DNA of 64,000 nt from an uncultured Victivallis sp. (GCF_944391105.1 NZ_CALXSK010000005.1:1-64000); one strand, 5' to 3'. Counted from the first letter of the stretch, positions 25,643-35,102 are shown. Notes: generated by a model from the letters alone, not told the origin. Numbers and translations are program-made.

Positions 25643-26946
25643 TGTTCAAGCAGCTTACCGGAACGTCCGTTTGGATCGAACGCTTCAACTCGCTCGGGGA
25701 AGCCGCGTCTCTCCCCGTACCGAACACCCATCAACCTCCCCATCGGCCAGTCATCGCCCCGCAACAGAGTCTCCGCTCGGCAAGCGGCTCTTTCTCCTCG
25801 CGCCGGCCGACCTTAGCCGAGTCCGGCTCCGCCCCGTACGCGGCACCGGCACCTTGCCGGACGCCGGGGGTGCGGGGGGCGGCGGAAACGCCCCCTGCCT
25901 CCCACAGCCATGCAACGGTTAAAGCGGCGTTTACCTTGATCGAGCGCCTCGTGGAGAAAACTTGTCAAATATACCATTCTTCCTTCGTTTGTACCCGGCA
26001 GTCAAGAGAGGGGTTCGGGGGAGAGAAAGCGGCTGGGGAAGCCGCGTCTCTCCCCGTACCGAACACCCATCAACCTCTCCATCGGCCAGTTATCGCCCCG
26101 CAACAGAGTCTCCGCTCGGCAAGCGGCGAAGTGGAGCAAAAACGCGAACGGGTCTTTCCGCAGAAAAGCGGGAAGAGCCGTTCGCGTTTTTGCGGCTCTT
26201 TCTCCTCGCGCCGGCCGACCTTAGCCGAGTCCGGCTCCGCCCCGTACGCGGCACCGGCACCTTGCCGGACGCCGGGGGTGCGGGGGGCGGCGGAAACGCC
26301 CCCTGCCTCCCACAGCCATGCAACGGTCAAAGCGGCGTTTACCTTGATAGAGCTCCTCGTGGTGATTGCGATCATCGCGATTCTTGCCTCGATGCTGCTG
26401 CCTGCGTTGAATCAGGCGCGTGACCGGGCCAAACAGATCGACTGCACGAACAATCTGAAACAAATTGGAATCGGGTTGACGCTTTACCTTGATCAGTCGG
26501 GCGGCGTTCTGCCTCCGCGCTATTACGGGGTCGGCAACGACGGTTACTGGGCGCACAATCTTGTGAACCGCTGTTTCGACAACGATTATCCGTTGAAGTC
26601 GAAATACTGGCATTGTCCCGGGCAGGTGGAGGTGTACAGCCTGCCTACCGTGGACGGGGAGTATCTCGGCAGCACGAATTACGGAGTCAACTACAACTTT
26701 CTCGTATCCGACTTTACGCCGGACAGCTCCATGGCGTTGCACATGAGCCGTCTGAAGCAGCCGCTTTCGCAGCGGATCGTCTTTCTCGACTCGGAATATC
26801 ATGAATGCAATCCGTGGATGGAAAACCGGGAACCGGCGAAGAACCACCCCGGCGGCACGGTGATTCTCTACCTTGATTCGCATGTGCAGGCGTACAATCG
26901 CGACGAACTGCTGCGGAACAAAAGTCTCTTCACCCTCCAGCCCTGA
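25639..26946 (+). CDS. Pseudopilin (locus 2) with a 233-residue repeated leader
   Basis: The last 200 residues are an ordinary pseudopilin: [19 protein letters not shown] at residue ~232, [11 protein letters not shown], and a closing [17 protein letters not shown] (H-X9-DS in place of DG). What precedes is odd. The open frame starts at 25639 (AAGGAG close upstream; a second ATG at 25642 is better spaced) and runs 233 codons before the prepilin signal. It crosses two nearly identical copies of a ~260-bp repeat, the first ending in a truncated FTLIERLV, and a long hairpin in the second. Normal prepilin leaders are short. An in-frame GTG at 26278 would give a 20-residue leader but lacks a clear ribosome binding site. 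The true start is unresolved; the gene may be a rearranged one. Confidence 0.7.
   Translation: MMFKQLTGTSVWIERFNSLGEAASLPVPNTHQPPHRPVIAPQQSLRSASGSFSSRRPTLAESGSAPYAAPAPCRTPGVRGAAETPPASHSHATVKAAFTLIERLVEKTCQIYHSSFVCTRQSREGFGGEKAAGEAASLPVPNTHQPLHRPVIAPQQSLRSASGEVEQKRERVFPQKSGKSRSRFCGSFSSRRPTLAESGSAPYAAPAPCRTPGVRGAAETPPASHSHATVKAAFTLIELLVVIAIIAILASMLLPALNQARDRAKQIDCTNNLKQIGIGLTLYLDQSGGVLPPRYYGVGNDGYWAHNLVNRCFDNDYPLKSKYWHCPGQVEVYSLPTVDGEYLGSTNYGVNYNFLVSDFTPDSSMALHMSRLKQPLSQRIVFLDSEYHECNPWMENREPAKNHPGGTVILYLDSHVQAYNRDELLRNKSLFTLQP
25696..25954 (+). repeat. Repeat copy A (259 bp), lacks the hairpin
   Basis: This copy aligns with 26035-26362 with only five substitutions, apart from a 69-bp segment missing after 25788. 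It ends 33 bp or so into a pseudopilin start (codes for FTLIERLV) and then abruptly turns into unrelated sequence. It is therefore a truncated duplicate of the 5' end of a pseudopilin gene. Confidence 0.9.
26035..26362 (+). repeat. Repeat copy B (328 bp), complete and joined to the pseudopilin
   Basis: This copy is identical in layout to 25696-25954 but carries an extra 69 bp at 26128-26196, flanked by GCGGC on both sides. It leads in frame into the pseudopilin domain. Three of the five differences from copy A are silent in the shared reading frame. Confidence 0.9.
26137..26192. repeat. Long hairpin inside repeat copy B
   Basis: A perfect 15-bp inverted repeat (26137-26151 with 26178-26192) encloses a second, nearly perfect stem of nine pairs (26153-26161 with 26168-26176) around the loop AGAAAA. 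A/T tracts end the outer arms on both strands, so it looks like a bidirectional terminator, yet it lies inside an open reading frame. Confidence 0.85.
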
Positions 26947-26963
26947 TGAAAGGAACTCACTGT

Positions 26964-29900
26964 ATGCGAAGAAGATGGTTCATGTGGTCTTTGCTTCTCT
27001 CTCTTTCCGTAACCGGAATGGGAGCGGGTGCGGAGGAAAAGACGGAAACGGTTCGCTTTCCGGAGTTTAAAGAGCTTTCCGCTCCGGTGCTGTTTCCGAA
27101 GGGGGGAGAGATCACGATCGACCGGTATGGAAACTACTGTCTGAACGGGCGCCCCCGGTTTCTGCTCGGAGCGCAGATTCCGAACAAGATCGTCGGGAGC
27201 ATGGCGCCGACGGAGGGATATCCCGCCTCGCTGAAATGGCTTTACGAGCAGGTGATCGATTATGAAACCGCACAGCGGATCGGGTTCGACACGCTGAGCA
27301 CGTTCGTTTCGGAACAGTGGGTGCGTTCGATCGATCCGGAGTACCGGAGCTTTCTCTTTGACGACGAAACACTTGAGGCTCTTGGAAAGGTCCGGGGGGA
27401 GGCCGGCTTGCCGTTGCAGGCCGATTTCACCTGTGCGCCGTGGTCGCACGGGCGGTTTCTGGAACACCGGAAACAATACGCCGCACAGATCCCCGAATCC
27501 GCGTACAATTCACGCGGCAGCATGAGCGACAGCAACCACTGGACGCCCTATTGCCTCGCGGATCCGGTCGGGCGCGAACTCTATTTGAAAATGTGGAAGT
27601 CCGGTGCGGAGGAGATGAAAAATGCGGGCGGAAACGTTCTCATGTATGAGCTGTTCAACGAACCCGCCTACCACGATCCGTGTCCCGCGAACCGGAAGAA
27701 GTTCCTTGAATTTCTGAAGGAGAAATATGGTTCCGTCGATACCGTAAATTCCGTCTGGGGAACAAAATATCAGTCGTTGGACGAGATTGCGGAATTCCGT
27801 GATCGCACCGATTCGCCCGGACTTTACGTCGACTGGTCGAAGTTCATGGAGAGCGAATTCCTGAAACTCTGCAAAGAGGGGATGGCGCTGATTCGTTCGA
27901 TCGATCCGGAGGCGCGTTTCTGCGTGCAGTCCGCCGGAGCGGACAACTACCGGACGATTTCGAAGAACCACGTCAACCAGATCGAACTGGCGAAACTCTG
28001 CGACACGGTTTCGACCTCGACCGGCGGCGGGGTTTCGGTCGGCCGGAACGGACAGTTCACTCCGGCGGAATCGGTGATTGATACGCCGATGCCGGGTCCC
28101 TCGTTCCGCGAGGATCTCCTTCAGCGGCAGTTCTACCGCGCGATTTCCGACGGCAGGCCGGTTCACGACGGAGAGACTTATACCGGAGCCGATTACGACT
28201 CGCTGCACCGGGCGCTCTGGCTTCAGCTTGTGCGCGGCGGCAACGCGAGTTACCTCTTTCTCTGGTGCAAACGCGCCTGGGATCCGCGCTGGACGCCGCC
28301 GGGATCGGAGGAAGGGGGCCGGCGCCTTGCGGAGCTCATGCAGTTTCATATTCTGAATCCGTGGGCGTTCCCGACCTCCGGGATCCGGGCGATCATGGAT
28401 GTGAAACAGGAGATGCTTTTCGTCGACGATCTCTTTGTACCGCGCCAGAATTATCGGCGTCCCGAGATCGGCCTGCTGCTTTCGTTCGCGACCGAACGGC
28501 GCGCCCCCGCGGTCGGAAACACGGTTAAAAACGAGGTGCGCAACACGGCTGCGGCACTGGAATTTCTGCACGAACCTTACGGCGTCGTTCTGGAAGAACA
28601 GCCGGAACGGTTTGATCCGGAACAGTTTCCGGTGATCGTTGCTTCGGGTGTGCGCAATCTTTATCCGGAGACGGCACTGCACATTCGCGACTGGCTCGGC
28701 AAAGGCGGAATCCTGATCGCTTCGCACGAGTTGCTCCCCGAGGATGAATACGGACGGAAACTCGACTGGAGCGGGGTGTTTGACGGGCTCGAACTTGTTC
28801 CCGTAAAAGACTCCCGGCCATCGACGCTGAATTGGAAGATCGCATCCAGTTCCCGGCTGCCCGGCGAGGTGCGGGCGCGCGAATTCGTCCGGATTTCCGC
28901 CGGAAAACCGTGGCGGGTTCTCGCCGAAATCGACGGAAATCCCGCCGTCGTAAGCCGTGACTGCGGGCGTGGCAAGGTCATCTTCATCGGTGTTCAGAGT
29001 CTCGATTATCATCTTGCCGCGATCTATGATGCGATCTTCACGTCGCTCGGCCGCCGCCCGGCCGTGGAACTGAGTCTTGCTGGAAAGTCGGAACTGATTC
29101 CGAATGTGGAGGTTCACTGTGTCCGGAATGGAGAGCTGGAAGGTCTGTTCGCACTGAATCTCGACCGCTATCCGAAGCTTGCGGAACTCACGCTCCCGGC
29201 GGGAGCGGCCGCGGTTGATCCGCTTGCCCGGGAGCTGCTTCCGGTGAAGGAAGGCAAGGCGCTGGTCTATCTCCCGCCGTTGCGGAGATCCCTTGTCGTT
29301 ACGGGTGCGAAATCCGCGTTGGAAAAACGGTTTGAAGGAGTCGAACCCGTTACGGAAAAACAACTTCAGTCGCGTTTTGACAAGGCGGCCGCAGAGGTGG
29401 AAAAAGAGCACCGGGCCGCGCCGAAGGAATTTCGTTACACCCCGGATCTGCGTTTCACGAAGGTGCTCGACCTGCGCGGATTCTGCAACCGGCCCTTCAC
29501 CGATTCGGTCGCTTCCGACGGCAAGGGGGGATGGACCGACCAGGGGGCCGAGAACTGTCTCGACGGCGTTCCGTGGGGTGAGCAGGAGTTCTGCGGTGTC
29601 CCGACCGAGATCCTGCGGTTCGACGAAACCGAGAACAGGACATGCATTGTTCTGGATTCAAAGAATTTAGCGCCTGGATTCGGTGCGAAGGAAGTGCGCG
29701 GAATCCCGGTGGGGGGGAAGGTGAGGAATCTCTATTTCTTCCACTGCACGGCATGGACGGATGCCCGGGAGGCGTATCGGGTGGTTCTCCGTTACGAGGA
29801 CGGTTCCACGCTTGCAGTCCCGGTGATCTGCCGCAAGCAGATCGGCGACTGGTGGCTCGGTGTGACCCCGCATGAGGGGACGGAGTTCCGCCCCGCCTTC

Positions 29901-31049
29901 CGCAATACGCTCAACCGTGGATTCCACATCTGGAAATGGGAGAATCCGGCTCCGGAAAAGGGGATCGCCTCTCTCGACCTCATCGCCGCGGGCGGGGAAT
30001 CGATTCCGGTGATCGTCGGGATCACGGCGGAGTTTGTCGATCCCTCCGCGCCGTTGCTGACCCGTCTCTCCTGTGAAGGCTGGACCGGGTATGGCTGGTT
30101 CGGCTGCCGTTCGGAGTGGAAGGAGGGAACGCTTGAGGTCCGGCTCTCCGAACAGAAAAAGGATTGGTGCGGTTTCAATCTCGCGCTGCCTGACACGGTG
30201 AGGGTTGATACGAAGAAGGTCGATCCCGCCGCCGCATTCCTGACATTCCGGATCAACGGAACCGCGGACAGCTGGGGGCGTCACACCGGCGGGCAGGCGC
30301 TTCAGGTCTGTTTCACTGCCATCACCGGAGGAAAACAGACGCAGTCCGCCCAGATCCGCATCGCCGGCTTTCTCGCGGACGGTGAAAAAGGCATCGACAA
30401 TGATCCTGCGACTTTTCAGCTTGTCCGGATCCCGCTGGTGAAATTTTTCCCGGACGGAATGCCGGATCAGCTGCGCAACATCAGCTTCCAGTTCCCCGGT
30501 ATCGCCCCGGCGGCGGGAGTCGATATCCGCGATCTTGCGCTGGAGCTGCCGCCGGAAGCGGTCTGGCGCCGTTCTCCGCCGGAGAAATTCGATTTTGCGT
30601 CGTGGAAGATTTCGAGTTTCCTCGGCTGCTCGGCAGTGCGGCAGAAGGAGCGGTTGCTGGTCCGACTTGACGATGCAGCCAAAAAGAACTGGTGCGGCTT
30701 CTCGCTTCAGGCGCTGGAGGAGGGCGGCGCAATCGGGCTTGACGGCGCAGATCCGGCCCTCTCCTGCCTCCGGTTCGGGATCAACGGCGGCTCGACCGGA
30801 GGACAGCGGCTTCAGATCGCCGTCTCCGGAGAAGGGGGCGGATCGAAGACGGTCTGGATCGCCGACCATCTCGCCGCGCGGAAAATCGACGGTGATCCGG
30901 AGAGCGTTCAAACCGTGCGGATTCCGCTGCGCAACCTCTTTCCGGAAAAACTCCCGAAAACCATCGGGCGAATCCTGATTCAATTCATCGACACGCCTCC
31001 CGCCGAGGGCGTCGAGATCGACAGTTTGACTTTGGAGGTCCAGAAATGA
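26964..31049 (+). CDS. Secreted giant GH42-like beta-galactosidase with duplicated C-terminal domain
   Basis: The 1361-residue protein opens with a basic signal peptide (MRRRWFMWSLLLSLSVTG). The catalytic part resembles GH42: ELFNEPAYHDPC gives a candidate acid/base Glu233, followed by KFLEFLKEKYGSVDTVNSVW, and HDGETYTGADY gives a possible nucleophile Glu404. A trimerisation-like segment (RPEIGLLLSFATERRAP) follows. The last ~320 residues hold two related domains sharing KKDWCGFNL / KKNWCGFSL and a common RIP-L-x-FP motif, perhaps carbohydrate-binding. AAAGGA lies 9 nt before the ATG at 26964; an upstream ATG at 26946 overlaps the pseudopilin stop. It is coupled to the downstream sialidase-like gene (ATGA). 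Confidence 0.72.
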   Translation: MRRRWFMWSLLLSLSVTGMGAGAEEKTETVRFPEFKELSAPVLFPKGGEITIDRYGNYCLNGRPRFLLGAQIPNKIVGSMAPTEGYPASLKWLYEQVIDYETAQRIGFDTLSTFVSEQWVRSIDPEYRSFLFDDETLEALGKVRGEAGLPLQADFTCAPWSHGRFLEHRKQYAAQIPESAYNSRGSMSDSNHWTPYCLADPVGRELYLKMWKSGAEEMKNAGGNVLMYELFNEPAYHDPCPANRKKFLEFLKEKYGSVDTVNSVWGTKYQSLDEIAEFRDRTDSPGLYVDWSKFMESEFLKLCKEGMALIRSIDPEARFCVQSAGADNYRTISKNHVNQIELAKLCDTVSTSTGGGVSVGRNGQFTPAESVIDTPMPGPSFREDLLQRQFYRAISDGRPVHDGETYTGADYDSLHRALWLQLVRGGNASYLFLWCKRAWDPRWTPPGSEEGGRRLAELMQFHILNPWAFPTSGIRAIMDVKQEMLFVDDLFVPRQNYRRPEIGLLLSFATERRAPAVGNTVKNEVRNTAAALEFLHEPYGVVLEEQPERFDPEQFPVIVASGVRNLYPETALHIRDWLGKGGILIASHELLPEDEYGRKLDWSGVFDGLELVPVKDSRPSTLNWKIASSSRLPGEVRAREFVRISAGKPWRVLAEIDGNPAVVSRDCGRGKVIFIGVQSLDYHLAAIYDAIFTSLGRRPAVELSLAGKSELIPNVEVHCVRNGELEGLFALNLDRYPKLAELTLPAGAAAVDPLARELLPVKEGKALVYLPPLRRSLVVTGAKSALEKRFEGVEPVTEKQLQSRFDKAAAEVEKEHRAAPKEFRYTPDLRFTKVLDLRGFCNRPFTDSVASDGKGGWTDQGAENCLDGVPWGEQEFCGVPTEILRFDETENRTCIVLDSKNLAPGFGAKEVRGIPVGGKVRNLYFFHCTAWTDAREAYRVVLRYEDGSTLAVPVICRKQIGDWWLGVTPHEGTEFRPAFRNTLNRGFHIWKWENPAPEKGIASLDLIAAGGESIPVIVGITAEFVDPSAPLLTRLSCEGWTGYGWFGCRSEWKEGTLEVRLSEQKKDWCGFNLALPDTVRVDTKKVDPAAAFLTFRINGTADSWGRHTGGQALQVCFTAITGGKQTQSAQIRIAGFLADGEKGIDNDPATFQLVRIPLVKFFPDGMPDQLRNISFQFPGIAPAAGVDIRDLALELPPEAVWRRSPPEKFDFASWKISSFLGCSAVRQKERLLVRLDDAAKKNWCGFSLQALEEGGAIGLDGADPALSCLRFGINGGSTGGQRLQIAVSGEGGGSKTVWIADHLAARKIDGDPESVQTVRIPLRNLFPEKLPKTIGRILIQFIDTPPAEGVEIDSLTLEVQK

Positions 31050-32311
31050 ACGGCAACGACAAAATGGAACTTTTCCGCACGGCTCCCGATTACATTGTTT
31101 ACATCCCGTACGGCATTGGAGTCGAAGGACTTCCGGACAGCGCAAATGAACATTTTCTCGTGTTCCGGCGCAAAGACGGAACGCTGGCGGCAGTGTGGAC
31201 ACAGTCGGGATTCGAAGGGGAATACAACCAGCATATCGTGTTTTCCGGCTCCGATGCGCATGGACGGATCTGGACGCCGCCCCGGGTCATCGCCGGGCGA
31301 GATCCGGATCCCGCCACCGGGCGCGGCATGTGCAGCTGGGGGTATCCGCTGGTCAGTCGTTCGGGACGCATCTACGTCCTGTACAGCAAGCACATGGGGG
31401 TGAATGACATCTTTACGCACACCACCGGAGCTCTGCATGGAATCTTCAGTGACGACGGGGGAGAGAGCTGGAGTCCGGAAGCTCCCGTCGAACTGCCCCG
31501 CACGATCTGGGACAATCCCGACCCGGCGATTCCGACGAACTGCATCACCTGGCAGAAACCGCTCCGGTTCGGGGACGGGCGCTACCTCGCCGGAGTCACC
31601 CGCTGGGTCAGCCCTTCCCGCTATCCCGCGCCGCCGGTGGGAGAGGGATGGTACAACGACGACAGCGTGGTCGACTTCCTCCGCTTCGAAAACCTCGATG
31701 AAGATCCGGATTGCGCGGATCTGAAGATCACACTGCTGACACCGGATGAACGCTCCCTGCGTTATCCGATTCCCGGACATCCCGGGCGGACGCTGATTCA
31801 GGAGCCGAGTCTGGTCGAACTGCCGGACGGGCGGCTGCTGGCCGTCATGCGTTCCGTCAGCGGGCACCCGCTCTATGCCTTGAGCTGCGATTGCGGCGAA
31901 CACTGGAGCGAACCGGAAATCCTCACCTACGGTGACGGCCTTCCCGCGATGGAGCATCCGCTCAGTCCGTGTCCCTGTTACCGGTTGAACGAGACCGAGT
32001 ACCTCTTCTTCTTCCACAGTCACGGAGCCGACTTCGGGCCGTGGAGGAGTCATGACGGGCGCGTGCGCCGCCCGGTCTATCTGGCGCTGGGGCGATTTGT
32101 GCCGGACGCGCGTCAGCCGATCAGGTTTTCCGCGCCGATCTTCTTCATGGACAACGACAACGTTGAACTCAACCGCCGCTGCGACCTCGCGCTCTACGCA
32201 AGTTTCGAGGAGGTCGACGGCCGTCCGGTGCTCTTCTATCCGGATCGCAAGCACTTTCTGCTCGGCCGGATCATCCGCCCGGAACTTCTTGCCGGTGCCG
32301 TATTTCCGTGA
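31046..32311 (+). CDS. Sialidase-like BNR-repeat protein, no signal peptide
   Basis: The 421-residue protein has BNR/Asp-box motifs (SDDGGESWSPE near residue 133, SCDCGEHWSEPE near 280) and the overall pattern of a six-bladed sialidase-type propeller. No signal peptide is evident, so it may act in the cytoplasm, or a lyase or other hydrolase activity may be involved. The ATG overlaps the stop of the giant GH42-like gene. It ends locus 2, followed by a strong terminator. The canonical arginine triad cannot be assigned with certainty. Confidence 0.7.
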   Translation: MNGNDKMELFRTAPDYIVYIPYGIGVEGLPDSANEHFLVFRRKDGTLAAVWTQSGFEGEYNQHIVFSGSDAHGRIWTPPRVIAGRDPDPATGRGMCSWGYPLVSRSGRIYVLYSKHMGVNDIFTHTTGALHGIFSDDGGESWSPEAPVELPRTIWDNPDPAIPTNCITWQKPLRFGDGRYLAGVTRWVSPSRYPAPPVGEGWYNDDSVVDFLRFENLDEDPDCADLKITLLTPDERSLRYPIPGHPGRTLIQEPSLVELPDGRLLAVMRSVSGHPLYALSCDCGEHWSEPEILTYGDGLPAMEHPLSPCPCYRLNETEYLFFFHSHGADFGPWRSHDGRVRRPVYLALGRFVPDARQPIRFSAPIFFMDNDNVELNRRCDLALYASFEEVDGRPVLFYPDRKHFLLGRIIRPELLAGAVFP

Positions 32312-32324
32312 GCCCGCAACTCGC

Positions 32325-32365
32325 CGCGCCGCCGTTCCATTTCCCGGACGGCGGCGCGTTTTCTT
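32325..32365. terminator. Terminator between the sialidase-like and GH3 genes
   Basis: An 11-bp perfect GC stem, CGCGCCGCCGT (32325-32335) with ACGGCGGCGCG (32348-32358), is followed by TTTTCTTT on the plus strand. The next gene converges from the right. Confidence 0.88.
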
Positions 32366-34468
32366 TCAGCGACACTCGAAGCTGATGGTGAGCCCGGCGG
32401 TGGAGAGAACGAATTCGCCTTCTTCGAAGATACGTTCCCCGGCCGGGCCGGTATAGGCAAGATCCCGCATTTTGTCGAGTTCGAACCGGACGACCCTGCT
32501 TTCGCCCGGCGCAAGTTCAAGCTGCCGGAACGCGATCAACCGCCGCGCGGGCTGGGTCAGCTCCGCCTCGGGATCGGACAGATAGAGAAACACCGTCTCC
32601 GTTCCGCGCCGCTCTCCGGCGTTTGTGACCTTGACGGAAGCGGTAAGATCTTCTTTGATCGACAGATCCGAGTATGTGAAACTCGTGTAGCTCAGGCCGT
32701 ATCCGAACGGATACATCGGCGACTCTTCGAGATCATGGTAATATCCCTGATCGGGCCGCGCGCGGCGGTGCTCGTTGTAGTAGATCGGAATCTGCCCCAT
32801 GCTGCGCGGGAAGGTCATCGCGAGCCGTCCGCTCGGATTGCATTCCCCGGTCAGCAGGTCGAAACAGGCGCGTGCGGCCTCGTGGCCTCCCTGCCAGAGA
32901 TGCAGAATCGCGTTCGCGCACGGTTCGAGTTCCGGATAAAGAATCGGACGCCCCGCGCTCACGAGCAGTACGACCGGTTTCCCCGTGGCGGCAAGTCCAT
33001 GCAGAAGATTTCGCTGCACTGCGGGCAGGGCGATGTCCGCGCGCGAACAGTTTTCGCCGGAACGGTTCCACTCTTCGCCGAGAGCGGCGAGGATGACGTC
33101 TGCCCCGCGCGCCGCTTCGACGGCGGAAGCGATTTCTCCTTCGGCGGCAGTTTCGAAGCCACACCCGGGGACGGTGATGATCCGGCTCTGCGGAAAGAAC
33201 TCTCCGATCACATCCGCGAGCGTCGGTACGGTGGCGGGGTCGACATTGCCGCGCCAGTTCCCGACGAGGGCGGCCGCGTCTTCTGCGACCGGTCCGACAA
33301 GCGCGACCGTTCGAATCGATGCCGGATCGAGCGGCAGGAGCGAATTTTCATTCTTGAGCAGAACGGCACACTGCTGTGCGGCTTTGCGTGCAAGCCGGCG
33401 GTACTCCGGCAGAAGCGCGGTCGCTTCGACCGGCTGTTCTTCCGTGTACGGGTGCTCGAAGAGCCCCAGCTTGAACTTGACGCGCAGAACGCGGCGGACG
33501 GCTTCGTCGACGACGGCTTCAGCCAGCCGCCCGGAGCGGACGAGTTCAGGCAGGAGTTTGAAGCATTCGCTGACCATCTCCATATCATTACCGGCGGAGA
33601 GGCAGCGGATTGCGACCTTTTCCGGATCTCCGGAGAATCCCTGCGCCTTGAGCTGACGGAAGCTGTCCCAGTCCGAGACCACAAAGCCGGAGAATCCCCA
33701 GCGGTCGCGCAAAATTTCCGTCATGAGATAGCGGTTCACGACGGCCGGAGTTCCCGTCACGTCGTTGAAGGAGCTCATCAGCGTGAGAGCTCCCTCATCG
33801 ACTCCGGCGTGAAACGACGGCAGATAGATCTCGTGCAGCTTGCGCGCAGAGATGTCGCTGTAGGAGTAGTCACGCCCGCCTTCGCTTGCGGCATACCCGG
33901 CGAAATGTTTGAGGCAGGCCGCGACCGCGTCCGGTGCGGAGGGGTCGGCGGTCTGATAGCCGCGAACGGAAGCGCGGGCGAAGAGGCCGGAGGCATACGG
34001 ATCTTCGCCGAAACTCTCCATGACCCGGCCCCAGCGCGGATCGTTCGGAATGTCGACCATCGGGGCGAAGGTCCAGTCGATGCCTTCGGCGGAACACTCC
34101 TTTGCGGCGACGCGGCAGCAGGCTTCGACCGTTTCCGGATTCCAGGTGCACGCCTGGGCGAGCGGGACAGGAAAACCGGTGCGCCACCCGTGAATCACAT
34201 CCATGCCCCAGATGATCGGAATCCCGAGCCTGGTCCCCTCCACGGCGCGGCGTTGAAATTCATTGCGCTTGTGTGCGCCGCCGAAGTAGGAGAGGATCGA
34301 GCCGATGGACGGGCGGAATTCTCCTCCGTCGCCGAGGTTGTTCGGGTTCACATCGGGTCCGATGGTGGTCTGAAGCAGTTGATCGCACTTTTCGTCGAGC
34401 GTCATCCGGTTGAGAAGGTCTTCGAGGCGCTCTTCCACGGGGAGCGCCGGGTTGCGATAAGGAGTCAT
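32366..34468 (-). CDS. GH3 beta-glucosidase (BglX-like)
   Basis: The protein of 700 residues matches GH3: the N-terminal barrel has GIPIIWGMDVIHGWRTGFP, PRWGRVMESFGEDPY and KHFAGYAASEGGRDY, with the nucleophile Asp266 in FVVSDWDSF. The C-terminal alpha/beta sandwich has IILAALGEEWNRSGENCSR-type residues (written in part: EEWNRSGENCSR) and a fibronectin III end (FGYGLSYTSFTYSDL). It would remove terminal beta-linked glucose or xylose. No signal peptide is seen, so it is likely cytoplasmic, working on imported oligosaccharides. It stands alone between the divergent loci 2 and 3. Confidence 0.92.
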   Translation of the reverse strand: MTPYRNPALPVEERLEDLLNRMTLDEKCDQLLQTTIGPDVNPNNLGDGGEFRPSIGSILSYFGGAHKRNEFQRRAVEGTRLGIPIIWGMDVIHGWRTGFPVPLAQACTWNPETVEACCRVAAKECSAEGIDWTFAPMVDIPNDPRWGRVMESFGEDPYASGLFARASVRGYQTADPSAPDAVAACLKHFAGYAASEGGRDYSYSDISARKLHEIYLPSFHAGVDEGALTLMSSFNDVTGTPAVVNRYLMTEILRDRWGFSGFVVSDWDSFRQLKAQGFSGDPEKVAIRCLSAGNDMEMVSECFKLLPELVRSGRLAEAVVDEAVRRVLRVKFKLGLFEHPYTEEQPVEATALLPEYRRLARKAAQQCAVLLKNENSLLPLDPASIRTVALVGPVAEDAAALVGNWRGNVDPATVPTLADVIGEFFPQSRIITVPGCGFETAAEGEIASAVEAARGADVILAALGEEWNRSGENCSRADIALPAVQRNLLHGLAATGKPVVLLVSAGRPILYPELEPCANAILHLWQGGHEAARACFDLLTGECNPSGRLAMTFPRSMGQIPIYYNEHRRARPDQGYYHDLEESPMYPFGYGLSYTSFTYSDLSIKEDLTASVKVTNAGERRGTETVFLYLSDPEAELTQPARRLIAFRQLELAPGESRVVRFELDKMRDLAYTGPAGERIFEEGEFVLSTAGLTISFECR

Positions 34469-34501
34469 TTCAAGTTCCGATCTGTCGAAAGTGAATGAAT
34501 G

Positions 34502-35102
34502 TCATTGCCGAAAACGCACTTCAGCGGCAGTGATGGCTGCGATGATGATGCCCGCGGGGAAGACCGGCGGCATCTTCCGCTCCGCAATGGAGAAACAAAC
34601 AGGAGGAGCGGGGGCGGCACAGAGAGCGCAACGCCGTTTCCTGATTTTCATCTCCTGAAATTCTGACCACGCACTTCTGCGGTACGACGAGTCGATTCCG
34701 GCACTCGCCCGTCTGCTGTCTGCATCCGGTTTCGCAGGCCCATCCGGCATAGCGGCACAGCTCCGGTCGTTTTTCTCTGCAGTCGGAGCACTTTCCGCAC
34801 GGGGTTGCCATGCAGCTGAGGCCGACAGATTCTCCAATCTGAAATCCGTTTGCGTTTTTCCCGGCCGACACGACTTTGCCGATGATCTCCTGCACACAGC
34901 GTCCGTCTCCGTGGCGGGTCGCGTCATGGCAGAATCGAGTATGCAGCACTTCGATCTGCAGGTCGTCGTCACCAACTGCGGCGGCTGCGGCGTCCGCGGA
35001 GGAGAACACCGTTCCGGAATTGCCTTCTCCCGCCCCGGCGGCAAGCAGAACCACTCCGGCGAAAAAGAGGGCAGCCAGAATCAGCCAATGTTTTTTTCTC
35101 AT
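34502..35102 (-). pseudogene. Decayed zinc alcohol dehydrogenase (CAD type) with signal peptide
   Basis: The first frame (35102-34521, 193 codons) starts with a strong AAGGAGGT site and a signal-like MRKKHWLILAALFFAGVVLLA. It continues as a medium-chain alcohol dehydrogenase N-terminal domain: FCHD, EIIGKVVSAGKNANGFQIGE, CGKCSDC with a fourth Cys, and NRLVVPQKCVVRI. The GHE motif that supplies a catalytic zinc ligand is lost (reads VQE). Near the next conserved block the homology moves to another frame (RCALCAAPAPPVCFSI), which ends at 34502, long before a full dehydrogenase would. I read this as a truncated, frameshifted gene. The homology is by eye. Confidence 0.6.

Noticed and set aside
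26070..26375. Open frames on the minus strand across the repeat copy
   Set aside because: They mirror the plus-strand frame in a very GC-rich repeat and have no start signals. I found no recognisable domain in them.
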